A DNA stretch of 64,000 nucleotides from the NCBI GenBank assembly GCA_035935115.1, contig DASYXK010000021.1:186001-250000 (forward strand), in the 5' to 3' direction. The notes below the pieces were generated by a model. That model was not told where the DNA came from, searched no databases, and was given only the letters and a program-made list of their open reading frames with translations. The number at the start of each line of letters is the position of its first letter. Position 1 is the first letter of the stretch. This DNA is from TA-20 sp035935115 (GTDB taxonomy: Archaea; Thermoproteota; Nitrososphaeria; Nitrososphaerales; Nitrosopumilaceae). Below are positions 1 through 8,043 of this stretch, piece by piece. The translations under genes were made by a program, and so were the position numbers.

Positions 1-200
1 GGTAGTTTGCAAGCACTTATGATATCTAAAATTATGCGTGGCTTGTTTGTTGCAGTATTTAGAATTTTTTTCTTGTCTTCATCAGCATAAGAATGTAGAA
101 TTAAGGAAATTATCGATTTATCTTTTATAATAACTAATTTAGCATGATTACCATACACTAATTTTTCCATATCTGGGTTACCTTGAATATCAACAATCAA
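1..200 (-). CDS. Partial hypothetical protein (N-terminal part)
   Basis: This reading frame is open on the minus strand from a probable TTG start at 200 to the window edge, giving about 66 residues. It begins LIVDIQGNPDMEKLV and continues with alternating beta-like (KLVIIKDKSIISLIL) and charged helical stretches. The frame has an in-frame TGA just upstream (about 225). A shared AT-rich TATA-like element at 236-248 fits a start near 200-211. I do not recognise the family. The C-terminal part lies outside the window, so the function is unknown. Confidence 0.55.
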   Translation of the reverse strand, partial: MIVDIQGNPDMEKLVYGNHAKLVIIKDKSIISLILHSYADEDKKKILNTATNKPRIILDIISACKL

Positions 201-235
201 TAATAGTTTTTCTATGCTAAATCACTTCAAAACCT

Positions 236-248
236 CTATAAATTAAAC
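236..248. promoter_or_regulatory. Shared TATA element for two divergent genes
   Basis: The segment TATAAATTA is AT-rich on both strands. On the plus strand it lies about 26 bp before the TTG at 266. On the minus strand it lies about 27-40 bp before the start of the divergent partial gene. The spacing fits an archaeal TATA box used in both directions. This is inferred from spacing only. Confidence 0.4.
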
Positions 249-265
249 AGAATTATGCTATATTA

Positions 266-481
266 TTGACACTTACTAGTAGAGAAAAAATCATCATATC
301 AATATCAAATTCTATTGCCTTGTATTCACAAAAATTACAAGAAGGTACAATTCCTCAAAACCAATCGGTCATAGATTTCATTCTTAAAACCATTCCTGAA
401 AGTTCAAGGTCAGAATTATCAATGGAGTTAATTGACGATGTATTTTCTTTTATTTCAAGTTCCCACATGGAACTTTCATAA
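266..481 (+). CDS. Small hypothetical protein, 71 aa
   Basis: The frame starts with TTG about 26 bp after a TATA-like sequence, which fits a leaderless transcript. The product is hydrophilic and probably helical, with no Cys pairs, membrane segment or catalytic motif. It ends 26 bp before purP on the same strand and may be cotranscribed with it. I do not recognise the family. A chance ORF cannot be excluded, though its length, promoter spacing and position favour a real gene. Confidence 0.5.
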   Translation: MTLTSREKIIISISNSIALYSQKLQEGTIPQNQSVIDFILKTIPESSRSELSMELIDDVFSFISSSHMELS

Positions 482-507
482 AGAGCCGCCTGTAAGGAAA
501 ATTATAG

Positions 508-1533
508 ATGACATCAATAGCTACTCTTGGTTCTCATTGTGCATTACAGGTATTAAAGGGAGCAAAAGACGAAGGATTCAAGACCATACTTGTATGTGAA
601 AAAAAACGTGAGAAACTTTATCATAGATTCAAGTTCATAGACAAACTAATACTGGTTGATTCATTTTTAGAATTATCAGAACAAAAGTGCTCTTTGCAGC
701 TAAAAGATGAAGATGTCGTAATAATTCCACATGGTACACTTATTTCTCAAATGGATTCATCTCAGATTGAATCAATTAAAATTCCAATTTTTGGTAACAA
801 ATGGATCCTCAGATGGGAGTCAGATAGAAAAATGAAAGAAAAACTAATGATTGAATCAAAACTTAATGTTCCCAAGACAATCCCAAGTCCAAAAGATATC
901 AACATACTAGTGATAGCAAAAAGACACGGAGCAGCAGGAGGTAAAGGGTATTTTCTGGCTACAAGTGAGAAAGACTATAACAAAAAACGTGATAATCTAA
1001 TTGCGCAAGGCATCATCAAAGGAGACAATGATCTCTATCTCCAAGAATATGCATTTGGTGTATCAGCATATCTTCAATATTTTTATTCACCATTAACTGG
1101 TGAATTGGAATTTTTTGGGGCAGACAGAAGATATGAATCAGATATTGATGGCCTCGGAAGAATTCCAGCGCCGCAACAAATGGACATTGATTTGATTCCA
1201 TCGTTTAATGTAATTGGAAATAGCCCACTAGTCTTAAGAGAATCACTTCTTGACGAAGTCTATTCTATGGGAGAGCGTTTCATTGATGCTGCAAAAAGAC
1301 TGGTTGCTCCTGGAATGAACGGTCCATTTTGTTTAGAAGGGGTTTATGATGATAATGGAAAATTTACCACGTTTGAGTTCTCTGCACGAATAGTTGCAGG
1401 CACTAATCTGTATGTAGATGGATCACCATATTCGACATTTCTTTACGATGAACCAATGAGTATGGGAAGAAGAATAGCCAGAGAAATCAAGAATGCTAAA
1501 AAGGAAAACCAGCTTGCAAAAATCACTACTTGA
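508..1533 (+). CDS. purP: FAICAR synthetase PurP (formate-dependent, purine synthesis)
   Basis: PurP converts AICAR, formate and ATP to FAICAR, the archaeal replacement for the transformylase step of PurH. The 341-aa length is normal for the family. The N-terminal half begins with the family-typical TLGSHCALQVLKGAKDEGF. The C-terminal ATP-grasp half has a glycine-rich loop GAAGGKGYF at residues 141-149 and a conserved FEFSARIVAGTN near the end. The ATG at 508 gives the expected N-terminus. The neighbour upstream is a small unknown gene and the ZIP transporter gene converges on it with a 5-bp gap. Confidence 0.93.
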   Translation: MTSIATLGSHCALQVLKGAKDEGFKTILVCEKKREKLYHRFKFIDKLILVDSFLELSEQKCSLQLKDEDVVIIPHGTLISQMDSSQIESIKIPIFGNKWILRWESDRKMKEKLMIESKLNVPKTIPSPKDINILVIAKRHGAAGGKGYFLATSEKDYNKKRDNLIAQGIIKGDNDLYLQEYAFGVSAYLQYFYSPLTGELEFFGADRRYESDIDGLGRIPAPQQMDIDLIPSFNVIGNSPLVLRESLLDEVYSMGERFIDAAKRLVAPGMNGPFCLEGVYDDNGKFTTFEFSARIVAGTNLYVDGSPYSTFLYDEPMSMGRRIAREIKNAKKENQLAKITT

Positions 1534-1538
1534 GTGTT

Positions 1539-2393
1539 TTATGCACCGCTAAAGGTAATTATCAAATCAGTTAGAAAACCTGCACATAATCCAAAAAATA
1601 TTCCAGTCATCATTACCGCGTTTGTAGTCTGTTTTCTGCCCGAATTGTACATGAGCATTGAAACATAGATCAATGCACCACCCGCAATTGATAAGAACAA
1701 TATGTATGCCAACGGAGAATTCCACAAACTTCCCAATATCGTACCAATAAACGTCGGTCCTCCCCCAATCAAACCTACCAGAATTATGAATCGGATTTTT
1801 GGTTTGTTAACAAGACCAGTCAAAGGTCCAGCTATCCCAAAACCTTCGGTTGTGTTATGAGCACCAAATCCAATTATCAAAAGTATTGCCAGACCTATCT
1901 CTCCTGCAATATATGACTGACCTATAGCCAACCCTTCGCTAAAGTTATGAGCACCTATTCCTATTGCAATCATCATAGCAAGCTTGTATGCATTTGCTTC
2001 ATGGAATAGTTGATGTAAATGATCGTCACCTACTTTCAGATTTTCTAAAGAAAGAATTTGCGGAAAAGATTTTTTCAGCATTTTTGTTTCATATAACACT
2101 AATCCTAAAAGACCAATTGCAATGCCACCAAACATTGCAAAAAGATTCAGTGTCGCACCAGTCCATGTAGATTTTCCTTGAAAGGCTGCAGTTGCAGAAC
2201 TTCCAGCGGATTCCCAGGCATGACTAAAAACATCAACGATGAGGAATACCAAAATTCCCAGTGCAAATGCATTAAGAAATCCTTTCTTTTTAGCACTAAG
2301 ATTCTGAAGAGTGGCTATTGGCAGACCTAGAAAAATAGTGAAGCCAGCTATAGAACCTAACAACATGAGTTGCCAGTAATCAACACTAACCAT
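1539..2393 (-). CDS. ZIP-family divalent metal transporter
   Basis: This is a membrane importer of zinc, iron or a related divalent cation. It is 284 aa with about eight hydrophobic segments. The metal-binding signatures of ZIP helices are visible as HNFSEG (149-154) and HNTTEG (179-184), and a His-rich cytoplasmic loop DDHLHQLFHE lies at 123-132. The promoter region carries a DtxR-like box at 2406-2424 directly downstream of the TATA box, suggesting metal-dependent repression. The divergent neighbour is a winged-helix regulator. Which metal it carries cannot be told from the sequence. Confidence 0.88.
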   Translation of the reverse strand: MVSVDYWQLMLLGSIAGFTIFLGLPIATLQNLSAKKKGFLNAFALGILVFLIVDVFSHAWESAGSSATAAFQGKSTWTGATLNLFAMFGGIAIGLLGLVLYETKMLKKSFPQILSLENLKVGDDHLHQLFHEANAYKLAMMIAIGIGAHNFSEGLAIGQSYIAGEIGLAILLIIGFGAHNTTEGFGIAGPLTGLVNKPKIRFIILVGLIGGGPTFIGTILGSLWNSPLAYILFLSIAGGALIYVSMLMYNSGRKQTTNAVMMTGIFFGLCAGFLTDLIITFSGA

Positions 2394-2405
2394 TACTTTA
2401 TCATC

Positions 2406-2424
2406 AATTAGGACAAGCTAACTT
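2406..2424. promoter_or_regulatory. DtxR/IdeR-like operator before the ZIP gene
   Basis: The sequence AATTAGGACAAGCTAACTT has half-sites resembling the DtxR/IdeR consensus TTAGG...CTAA. It lies between the minus-strand TATA box (about 2424-2431) and the ZIP start at 2393, where a bound repressor would block transcription. The match is by eye. Confidence 0.5.
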
Positions 2425-2442
2425 TATTTAAACGAGAAACTC

Positions 2443-2460
2443 ATTCTAAAATCTTAGAAT
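2443..2460. promoter_or_regulatory. 18-bp palindrome between divergent metal genes
   Basis: ATTCTAA-AATC-TTAGAAT is a perfect 7-bp inverted repeat with a 4-bp centre. It sits between the two divergent promoters and could be an operator for either gene. No transcription factor is known to me for this exact sequence. Confidence 0.45.
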
Positions 2461-2482
2461 GATTTACATGTCATTTAAATAG

Positions 2483-2496
2483 TTAGGCTATCCTAA
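2483..2496. promoter_or_regulatory. DtxR-like operator before the HTH gene
   Basis: TTAGG-CTAT-CCTAA has perfect 5-bp half-sites of the DtxR/IdeR type. It directly follows the TATA-like CATTTAAATAG (2470-2482) and ends 12 bp before the TTG start at 2508, so it covers the likely transcription start of that gene. Confidence 0.55.
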
Positions 2497-2507
2497 TTGA
2501 AAAAATA

Positions 2508-2849
2508 TTGAGAAAAAGACATTCGCTTTCGCAATTAAAAAAATACGATGTAAATCAAAAAGTCATTGAAGCTCTAGCTGATGCACAATCAAGAGTAATT
2601 TTGTTTTCCATAATCAAACATGGAAAAACTGCAATGGAGTTATCTGAAGAACATAGAATTCCGCTTAGTTCAGTTTACAAAAAAATTTCAGATCTTGAAG
2701 ACATTGCACTTGTTAAAGTTGATAAATGGATATTATCAGATAATGGAAGGAAGTTTAAAATTTACAAGAGCAGAATAAGTAAAGCAGAAGTAAGCATTAA
2801 AAAACCTGAACCAACAATTATTCTGACTCCAAATGATCAAAAAGAGTAG
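2508..2849 (+). CDS. Winged-helix transcriptional regulator (ArsR-like), 113 aa
   Basis: The protein has a single winged-helix fold: helices around residues 15-65 (ALADAQSRVILFSIIKHGKTAMELSEEHRIPLSSVYKKISDLE, quoted here as AMELSEEHRIPLSSVYKKI for the recognition part), then a wing with KVDKWILSDNGRKFKIY. The start is TTG, supported by a TATA box 26-30 bp upstream. A DtxR-like box overlaps its promoter, and it diverges from the ZIP transporter, so it may control metal uptake. The ligand is unknown, and it is not itself a DtxR-family protein by eye. Confidence 0.7.
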   Translation: MRKRHSLSQLKKYDVNQKVIEALADAQSRVILFSIIKHGKTAMELSEEHRIPLSSVYKKISDLEDIALVKVDKWILSDNGRKFKIYKSRISKAEVSIKKPEPTIILTPNDQKE

Positions 2850-2870
2850 TTTGAATAACTTTAGTATATT

Positions 2871-3509
2871 TTAGTGCTTTTCATGATTTGCAATTGTATG
2901 TAGTGCAGCGCTTTTAGCAGCCAGTTCAGCAGTTCTTTTGTTTTCAGAACTTCCTATTATTATTACATCGTTGTCTTTAGGCATTAATTTCTTTATGACC
3001 AATGAATGTATTTTTGGGTTATTTCTTAACAAATCCTCTCGTGTATCTGGCATTAGAAGTCTGCCATTTTTAAATATCAGAGTGGTTGCGCCTACAGCAC
3101 CTAACTTGATAGCGGCATCTCGTTGTTCAATGCCACTTTTAATGTTATAGGCAACATCTTTTACCAATACTGCATAGTTAAATTTTCCTAATGCAATAGA
3201 ACACTTGAAAACATCCATCTCATTTGGGATTGCACAATGTAATTTTTCATACACTGTTTTCCCTTTATTTGTAGACCACATTCCGGCATTAGAGTTTTCT
3301 ATCAAACCCGACATTTTCATATGTTTTACAAGTGTCTTTACAGAACCCTCTCCAAGACCAAGTTCGTGCATCAATAATGATCGGCTTATTCTTTTCTTGT
3401 TTTCCATCAATTGCATTGCTTTTAACACATGAACTGAATCAAAACTCAGCAATCTACTAGGGGCATATCTTTCTGCCACTTTGGAGAGCAGTCGTAGTAC
3501 CTGATGCAT
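2871..3509 (-). CDS. HTH regulator with DUF4443-type domain
   Basis: The 212-aa protein has an N-terminal winged helix (about residues 20-90, with RSLLMHELGLGEGSVKTLVKHM as the helix-turn-helix; recognition helix GEGSVKTLVKHM) followed by a larger domain containing GAVGATTLIFKNGRLLMP and KDNDVIIIGSS. This matches archaeal DUF4443 regulators. It diverges from cbtB-cbtA across a 111-bp region that holds the palindrome TTGGAT-AAACC-ATCCAA, so control of cobalt uptake is a reasonable inference. The effector is unknown. The start is the ATG giving MHQVLRLL. Confidence 0.72.
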   Translation of the reverse strand: MHQVLRLLSKVAERYAPSRLLSFDSVHVLKAMQLMENKKRISRSLLMHELGLGEGSVKTLVKHMKMSGLIENSNAGMWSTNKGKTVYEKLHCAIPNEMDVFKCSIALGKFNYAVLVKDVAYNIKSGIEQRDAAIKLGAVGATTLIFKNGRLLMPDTREDLLRNNPKIHSLVIKKLMPKDNDVIIIGSSENKRTAELAAKSAALHTIANHEKH

Positions 3510-3569
3510 TTGTTTTCAGTCCTATTTAGATCGCTAATTGTATTTAAATTAATTTTAGAAAAGTAAGAG

Positions 3570-3605
3570 TTGGATAAACCATCCAATCGCTTAAATACAA
3601 TCCAA
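3570..3605. promoter_or_regulatory. Palindromic operator plus extra half-site before cbtB
   Basis: TTGGAT (3570-3575) and ATCCAA (3581-3586) form a 6-bp inverted repeat with a 5-bp spacer. A third half-site ATCCAA occurs at 3600-3605, 19 bp downstream. Together they bracket the TTAAATA TATA box (3591-3597) of cbtB. The arrangement suggests an operator for the divergent DUF4443 regulator. Confidence 0.5.
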
Positions 3606-3620
3606 TTTCTAAAATAGAAA

Positions 3621-3839
3621 ATGACAAACATTTTGCAACAACTAACAAAATCAAGTCATGGAGTTCCAAAATTAGCAGTGGGAATTCTTTTGGTATTGTT
3701 TGGCGTAGGCTTTTTTGGCATGGGATTCGATCAAGGTCAACTATTTAGTTTAGTTGAAGGTCCAAATGCATACGGCAACATGTATCTTCACGAGTTCTCA
3801 CATGACATGAGACACGCATCAGGTTTTCCATGTCACTAG
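3621..3839 (+). CDS. cbtB: Cobalt transporter subunit CbtB
   Basis: CbtB is a small membrane protein proposed to act with CbtA in cobalt uptake for cobalamin synthesis. The 72-aa product has one transmembrane helix (about residues 17-36) and the diagnostic C-terminal His motif with H57, H61, H65 and H72 (HEFSHDMRHASGFPCH). A TATA box at 3591-3597 puts the transcription start at or near the ATG. cbtA follows after 9 bp. Ammonia-oxidising archaea are known cobalamin producers, which fits this role. Confidence 0.87.
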   Translation: MTNILQQLTKSSHGVPKLAVGILLVLFGVGFFGMGFDQGQLFSLVEGPNAYGNMYLHEFSHDMRHASGFPCH

Positions 3840-3848
3840 TGGTTTTTA

Positions 3849-4571
3849 ATGAAAGCCTTTCTTTTTCTTGCTGTTGTTCTAATAGCAGGTTTTTCTGCAG
3901 GACTAATTCATGGTCTTATTAATTTAGTTGTAGTAGAACCATACCTTGATAATGCCATTGGAATAGAAAATCAAAACAGAATTGCTTCTGGTGAAATACA
4001 TGACACATCACAATTTTTGGAAGAGTTTGGAAAGTATAGAGTGTGGCAAAAAGAAGGTTCTATTCTAGCAGGTGGAATTCTAGGGCTTTCCACAGGGGCA
4101 TTATTTGGAATAGTATTTGCATATTCAAGAAATAAACTCCCAAGTAAACACAATATCACAAAGGCCCTAGTTCTTTCAGGAATAATGTGGTTTACATTAT
4201 TTTTCATTCCATTTTTGAAATATCCTTCTAATCCGCCAACTGTAGGTGACCCAGAGACAATAGCGTTTAGAAGTTCAATCTATATTGCATTTATAGCATT
4301 GTCTGGTCTTGGCGCACTTGGCCTTGCAAAATTATACAGTAAATTACAAAATAGAAAATTTCTCATACCTATAGGATATGCGGTTTACATGATCATAGTT
4401 TTCCTATTAATGCCCCAAAACCCAGACAAGATTACAGCTCCATTAGCTCTGATAAACGGTTTCAGAATGGCATCTCTGAGTACTATGACGTTGTATTGGA
4501 TTGTCAATGCGGTAATACTTGGTTTGCTTTGGCAAAAATTTCAGCCAGATGCAGTTACAACAAGAACCTAA
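3849..4571 (+). CDS. cbtA: Cobalt transporter subunit CbtA
   Basis: The 240-aa integral membrane protein has about six hydrophobic segments and the CbtA-typical start AGFSAGLIHGLINLVVVEPYLDNAI, where the conserved part is SAGLIHGLIN (about 18-27). It lies 9 bp after cbtB on the same strand, which is the standard pair order. The probable role is cobalt permeation across the cytoplasmic membrane. Regulation is presumably from the cbtB promoter. Confidence 0.85.
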   Translation: MKAFLFLAVVLIAGFSAGLIHGLINLVVVEPYLDNAIGIENQNRIASGEIHDTSQFLEEFGKYRVWQKEGSILAGGILGLSTGALFGIVFAYSRNKLPSKHNITKALVLSGIMWFTLFFIPFLKYPSNPPTVGDPETIAFRSSIYIAFIALSGLGALGLAKLYSKLQNRKFLIPIGYAVYMIIVFLLMPQNPDKITAPLALINGFRMASLSTMTLYWIVNAVILGLLWQKFQPDAVTTRT

Positions 4572-4653
4572 CGTAACACTTCAAACCCACAACTCAACAC
4601 AAAAAATTCATATAAATTTAATACTTGATTTAACGTTCCAACAAAGCGATATC

Positions 4654-4688
4654 CTTGTCACATGAGTATAGAGATAGAATCTGACAAG
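4654..4688. repeat. Inverted repeat CTTGTCA...TGACAAG
   Basis: A perfect 7-bp inverted repeat (4654-4660 and 4682-4688) with a 21-bp spacer lies in the 214-bp gap between cbtA and the DsbA-like gene. The gap holds only a 14-codon ORF besides this. The repeat could be a 3'-end structure of cbtA or an operator. Nothing more can be supported. Confidence 0.3.
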
Positions 4689-4785
4689 ACTTTATCTCCA
4701 TTTTAAAAATCTTGAGACATCATTAAAAATTTAGAAAAATAAAGATTTGACAATCTTAATATCCAATTCAAAATGCAACACAATT

Positions 4786-5424
4786 ATGAATAGATATTAT
4801 TTGGTTGCGATACCTGCAATCATTACAATCGCAGCGTTATCTTACATGCTTTATCCACATCAAAATCATGATACCACAGTAACTCCACAGACATTAATGC
4901 AAAATGGTTCTCCGGTATTGGGAAATCCAGATGCTCCAATTACCATAGTAGAATGGGGTGACTATCAATGCACCTATTGTCACGCATTTCATGAAACTAG
5001 TAAAGATTCACTTATCAAAGGATATGTTGATACTGGAAAGGCAAATTTTGTATTTCGTGACTTTCCTCTCAATGGCCCAGATTCCGTTCTTGCTGCAGAA
5101 GCATCATACTGTGCAAATGATCAAGGCAAGTATTGGGAATATCATGATGAGTTATACAAAAATTGGGCAGGAGAAAAAACGGGTTGGGTAAACAGAAAAT
5201 CACTAGATCAATTCGCCAATACAGTAGGAATAGACACAGCTCAGTTTGACAAATGCCTTGATAATAAAAAATACGAGCAAAAAGTTTTGGATAATCAAAA
5301 ATTTGGAGCTGGGATTGGAATCAATGCAACACCATCATTTTTGATTTTTAATAACAAAAAAATAACAAAAATAGAGGGTGCGCAGCCATTTTCTGTGTTT
5401 AAGCAAGTTCTAGATTCATTCTAA
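4786..5424 (+). CDS. Membrane-anchored DsbA-like thiol-disulfide oxidoreductase
   Basis: With the ATG at 4786 the product is 212 aa. It has an N-terminal membrane anchor (about residues 4-23) and a thioredoxin fold of DsbA type with the active site CTYC (62-65) after VEWGDYQ, and a cis-Pro loop INATPSFLIF near the end. It probably catalyses disulfide formation or exchange on the outer face of the membrane. An in-frame TTG at 4747 would add 13 residues ahead of the hydrophobic anchor and seems less likely. Several DsbA-like genes are usual in ammonia-oxidising archaea. Confidence 0.85.
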   Translation: MNRYYLVAIPAIITIAALSYMLYPHQNHDTTVTPQTLMQNGSPVLGNPDAPITIVEWGDYQCTYCHAFHETSKDSLIKGYVDTGKANFVFRDFPLNGPDSVLAAEASYCANDQGKYWEYHDELYKNWAGEKTGWVNRKSLDQFANTVGIDTAQFDKCLDNKKYEQKVLDNQKFGAGIGINATPSFLIFNNKKITKIEGAQPFSVFKQVLDSF

Positions 5425-5460
5425 CCAAACTTAATATTCATAATCTCAAGAGGTCATTTA

Positions 5461-6735
5461 ATGGTCAAACCTACAATTCAAAAACAAGATTCTGTAAAGA
5501 TGTATAAATTACGAAAAACGTTAGAGGAACTTTCAGATAAATCAGGTCGTGGAACAGAACTTATTTCATTATACGTGCCACCAAAGAAAGCATTACATGA
5601 AGTGATAAATGTATTACGTGAGGAACAAGGAACTGCGGATAACATTAAATCAGATCTTACAAGAACTCACGTTGTTGATGCACTTTCACGTGTCATACAA
5701 AGATTAAAGCTATACAAAAAACCACCTGATAATGGTCTTGTTGTTTTTTGTGGTGCACTTCCTGCAGAAGGAGGAGGTCCGATTGGTAGTGAAGTAATCA
5801 AACTTTACGAAATAGAACCGCCAAAAGAACTGCAGACATTTCTTTACAGATGTGATGATCATTTTCATGTTGAATTACTAAAAGACATGTTAAAAGATGA
5901 CAACATGATTGGGTTTTTAGCAATTGATGCAAAAGATGCTGGATGGGGGTTGTTACATGGTGACAAGCTTGAGGTATTATCAGAAACATCGTCAGGAGTA
6001 GCAGGAAAACATAGACAAGGCGGTCAATCAGCTAGAAGATTTGAAAGATTAAGAGAAATGGAGCTTAACTCATATTATCACCGAGTTGCAGATACCACAA
6101 AAGAATATTTTATTGATATTTATCCAATAAAAGGACTGATAATATCAGGACCAGGACCTACAAAAGAGACCTTCATAAGAGAAGAATATCTGGAATATCG
6201 TCTACAAAACAACATCATAGCAACTCTTGATGCATCATATGCCGGTTCAGAAGGGGTTCGCGAAGCATTTGCTAGAGCACAAGAAGTATTATCAGATTAT
6301 AGAATGGTAGAAGAGAAAAAACTTGTTGAAAAATTCTTCCAGGAAATTAATTTTTCAAGAGGGCTTGCAGTATATGGATTAAAAGATATCATTGATCTTT
6401 TAAAAAGAAATGTTGTAAGCATGGTGCTTATTACTGATGATACCAATCTACGAAAACTTGATGTCACATGTAGAAGATGTCAAAATGTACAAACGGAGAT
6501 TTTGGAGCGACCCAAACTCATACAAAGAACTCAGGAACTCTTAAGCTCACCATGTCCTAATTGTAAGAGCATGGATTCTGAATCTGCCGAACATGACATC
6601 GTAGATTATCTCGCATTAATCGCTGGTGAAACTGGAGCAAAAATTGAAGTAATATCAGGTTCATCTGAACATGGTACAATGTTATCCAGTATTGGAAAGG
6701 TAGGGGCATTTTTGAGATACAATCCAAATCAATAA
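5461..6735 (+). CDS. prf1: Peptide chain release factor aRF1
   Basis: aRF1 recognises all three stop codons and triggers peptide release at the ribosome. The 424-aa length is normal. The stop-codon recognition motif NIKS is at residues 61-64, and the catalytic GGQ is at 187-189 in KHRQGGQSARRFER. A zinc-type CRRC...CPNC pair lies in the C-terminal domain. The TATA-like TAATATTCATAA ends about 20 bp before the ATG, so the mRNA is probably leaderless. It is flanked by thiol-redox genes with no obvious functional tie. Confidence 0.97.
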   Translation: MVKPTIQKQDSVKMYKLRKTLEELSDKSGRGTELISLYVPPKKALHEVINVLREEQGTADNIKSDLTRTHVVDALSRVIQRLKLYKKPPDNGLVVFCGALPAEGGGPIGSEVIKLYEIEPPKELQTFLYRCDDHFHVELLKDMLKDDNMIGFLAIDAKDAGWGLLHGDKLEVLSETSSGVAGKHRQGGQSARRFERLREMELNSYYHRVADTTKEYFIDIYPIKGLIISGPGPTKETFIREEYLEYRLQNNIIATLDASYAGSEGVREAFARAQEVLSDYRMVEEKKLVEKFFQEINFSRGLAVYGLKDIIDLLKRNVVSMVLITDDTNLRKLDVTCRRCQNVQTEILERPKLIQRTQELLSSPCPNCKSMDSESAEHDIVDYLALIAGETGAKIEVISGSSEHGTMLSSIGKVGAFLRYNPNQ

Positions 6736-6814
6736 TGCTACATGTAAAATCAAATTTTTGTAATAAAAAATCAATTTCGGTAGCTCTAAATATTTTATAA
6801 AATCAACTCACACT

Positions 6815-7132
6815 ATGGAACATGTATTATCTGAAGAATTTGATTCCAAGATTCTAAGTGACGGAAAAAAAACATTGGTACTCTTTTATGCGGATTGGTG
6901 TCCTTATTGTGCAAATTTTAAACCAATCTTTGAAGAAATTAATTCAGAGAAGACACAGAAAAAGGCCGCGTTAGTAAATGAGGATGAAAATCCACTTTGG
7001 GACAGATTCAACATACAGGCAGTACCCACAATGATCGCCTTTCAAGATGGAAAAATCATTGCAAGAAGAGATGCTAAGAAACATGTTGGTTTGACAAGAG
7101 CAGACATAGAATCCATCGTAAAGGAACTTTAG
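6815..7132 (+). CDS. Thioredoxin-family protein (WCPYC)
   Basis: The 105-aa single-domain thioredoxin fold has active site WCPYC (residues 28-32) and the cis-Pro motif AVPTM. There is no signal peptide, so it is cytoplasmic. The CPYC dipeptide is glutaredoxin-like, and the canonical thioredoxin CGPC is absent, so the reductant may be unusual. It stands alone between prf1 and an unknown gene. Confidence 0.88.
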   Translation: MEHVLSEEFDSKILSDGKKTLVLFYADWCPYCANFKPIFEEINSEKTQKKAALVNEDENPLWDRFNIQAVPTMIAFQDGKIIARRDAKKHVGLTRADIESIVKEL

Positions 7133-7166
7133 GACCATTTTTATTGAACATAAGCACTCACAATAC

Positions 7167-7544
7167 ATGCTAACAAAGTGCAAGGTTAGGTTTGATTTTA
7201 CAACAATCGACTCTGCCTACTACATAGGTGGAAGATACGATCCTTTGATCGTACTTACAGATATTGAAAGAAAATTACCTGGGCATATCCAAAAATCTCA
7301 ATATAAAAAAGACAAAAATTCTGCAAGAATATCTGCTGAATATTTCATTGGTTATGATGATGTAAATCTACCAACAGAAGAGGCAAAGGGCTCTTTTGCA
7401 AGATTTGTGGGTGAAGATCCATATGAAAAGTTATTTGAAAACGATATTGAATTGGTAAAAAACCTAATAAAATCAACATATGGCGTAAGTAAAACTCAGA
7501 ATAATAAAATAGAACATAAAATAATACACGAAATAACAATTTAA
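7167..7544 (+). CDS. Hypothetical protein, 125 aa
   Basis: I do not recognise this protein. It is soluble, with a mixed alpha/beta pattern (KVRFDFTTIDSAYYIGGRYD near the N-terminus, where FDFTTIDSAY is the most regular beta stretch) and a charged C-terminal tail from about residue 105. It has no Cys pairs beyond C5 and no membrane segment. It follows the thioredoxin gene by 34 bp on the same strand. Uninterrupted length and codon use like its neighbours support a real gene. Confidence 0.6.
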   Translation: MLTKCKVRFDFTTIDSAYYIGGRYDPLIVLTDIERKLPGHIQKSQYKKDKNSARISAEYFIGYDDVNLPTEEAKGSFARFVGEDPYEKLFENDIELVKNLIKSTYGVSKTQNNKIEHKIIHEITI

Positions 7545-7615
7545 CCAAGATTCAATTTCATTACAAGACCAAAATCTTTTCACGTAAGTTATTTTGTAAA
7601 TTCAGATAGAAAATA

Positions 7616-8032
7616 TTACTGAATTAGTTCTACCTGTTTTCTTATTTTTAATGCAAGATTTTCTAGATCATTGTCATTTGGAATCATTCTTTTTGTCCAT
7701 GCTGTACCAGTGCTAGAATATCTGGGTATTATGTGTACATGAACATGTGGGATTATCTGATTTGCCGCTTTTCCGTTATTTTGTGCTATGTTAAATCCAT
7801 CTGCGCTAGTAATTTCCAATATCGCACGCGCAATAACAGGAATCTTTGAGAATAATAAAGAAACATCATCTGTATTCATATCAATGATTCTTTCATGATG
7901 ATCTCTTGGTAGGACAAGCGTGTGACCTTTTTGTATTGGATATTTATCCATTATAGCTACATGAGTTTTATCTTCATAAACAAAATGAGCCTTTACTTTT
8001 CCTGCAACGATATCACAGAAAAGGCAATTCAT
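7616..8032 (-). CDS. HIT-family nucleotide hydrolase
   Basis: HIT proteins hydrolyse or transfer nucleotidyl groups such as Ap4A or AMP-lysine. The histidine triad is HVHVH at residues 96-100 in IIPHVHVHIIPRY. An N-terminal CLFC (C3-C6), with downstream His residues, is the usual zinc site of this branch. Length 138 aa is normal. The promoter has its TATA box inside a perfect 10-bp inverted repeat (8044-8074), so the gene appears to be specifically controlled. Confidence 0.93.
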   Translation of the reverse strand: MNCLFCDIVAGKVKAHFVYEDKTHVAIMDKYPIQKGHTLVLPRDHHERIIDMNTDDVSLLFSKIPVIARAILEITSADGFNIAQNNGKAANQIIPHVHVHIIPRYSSTGTAWTKRMIPNDNDLENLALKIRKQVELIQ

Positions 8033-8043
8033 AGGATACTACG

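Noticed and set aside
4642..4710. 14-codon ORF upstream of the DsbA-like gene as a leader peptide
   Set aside because: It has no amino acid bias linked to the neighbour and no clear competing helices.
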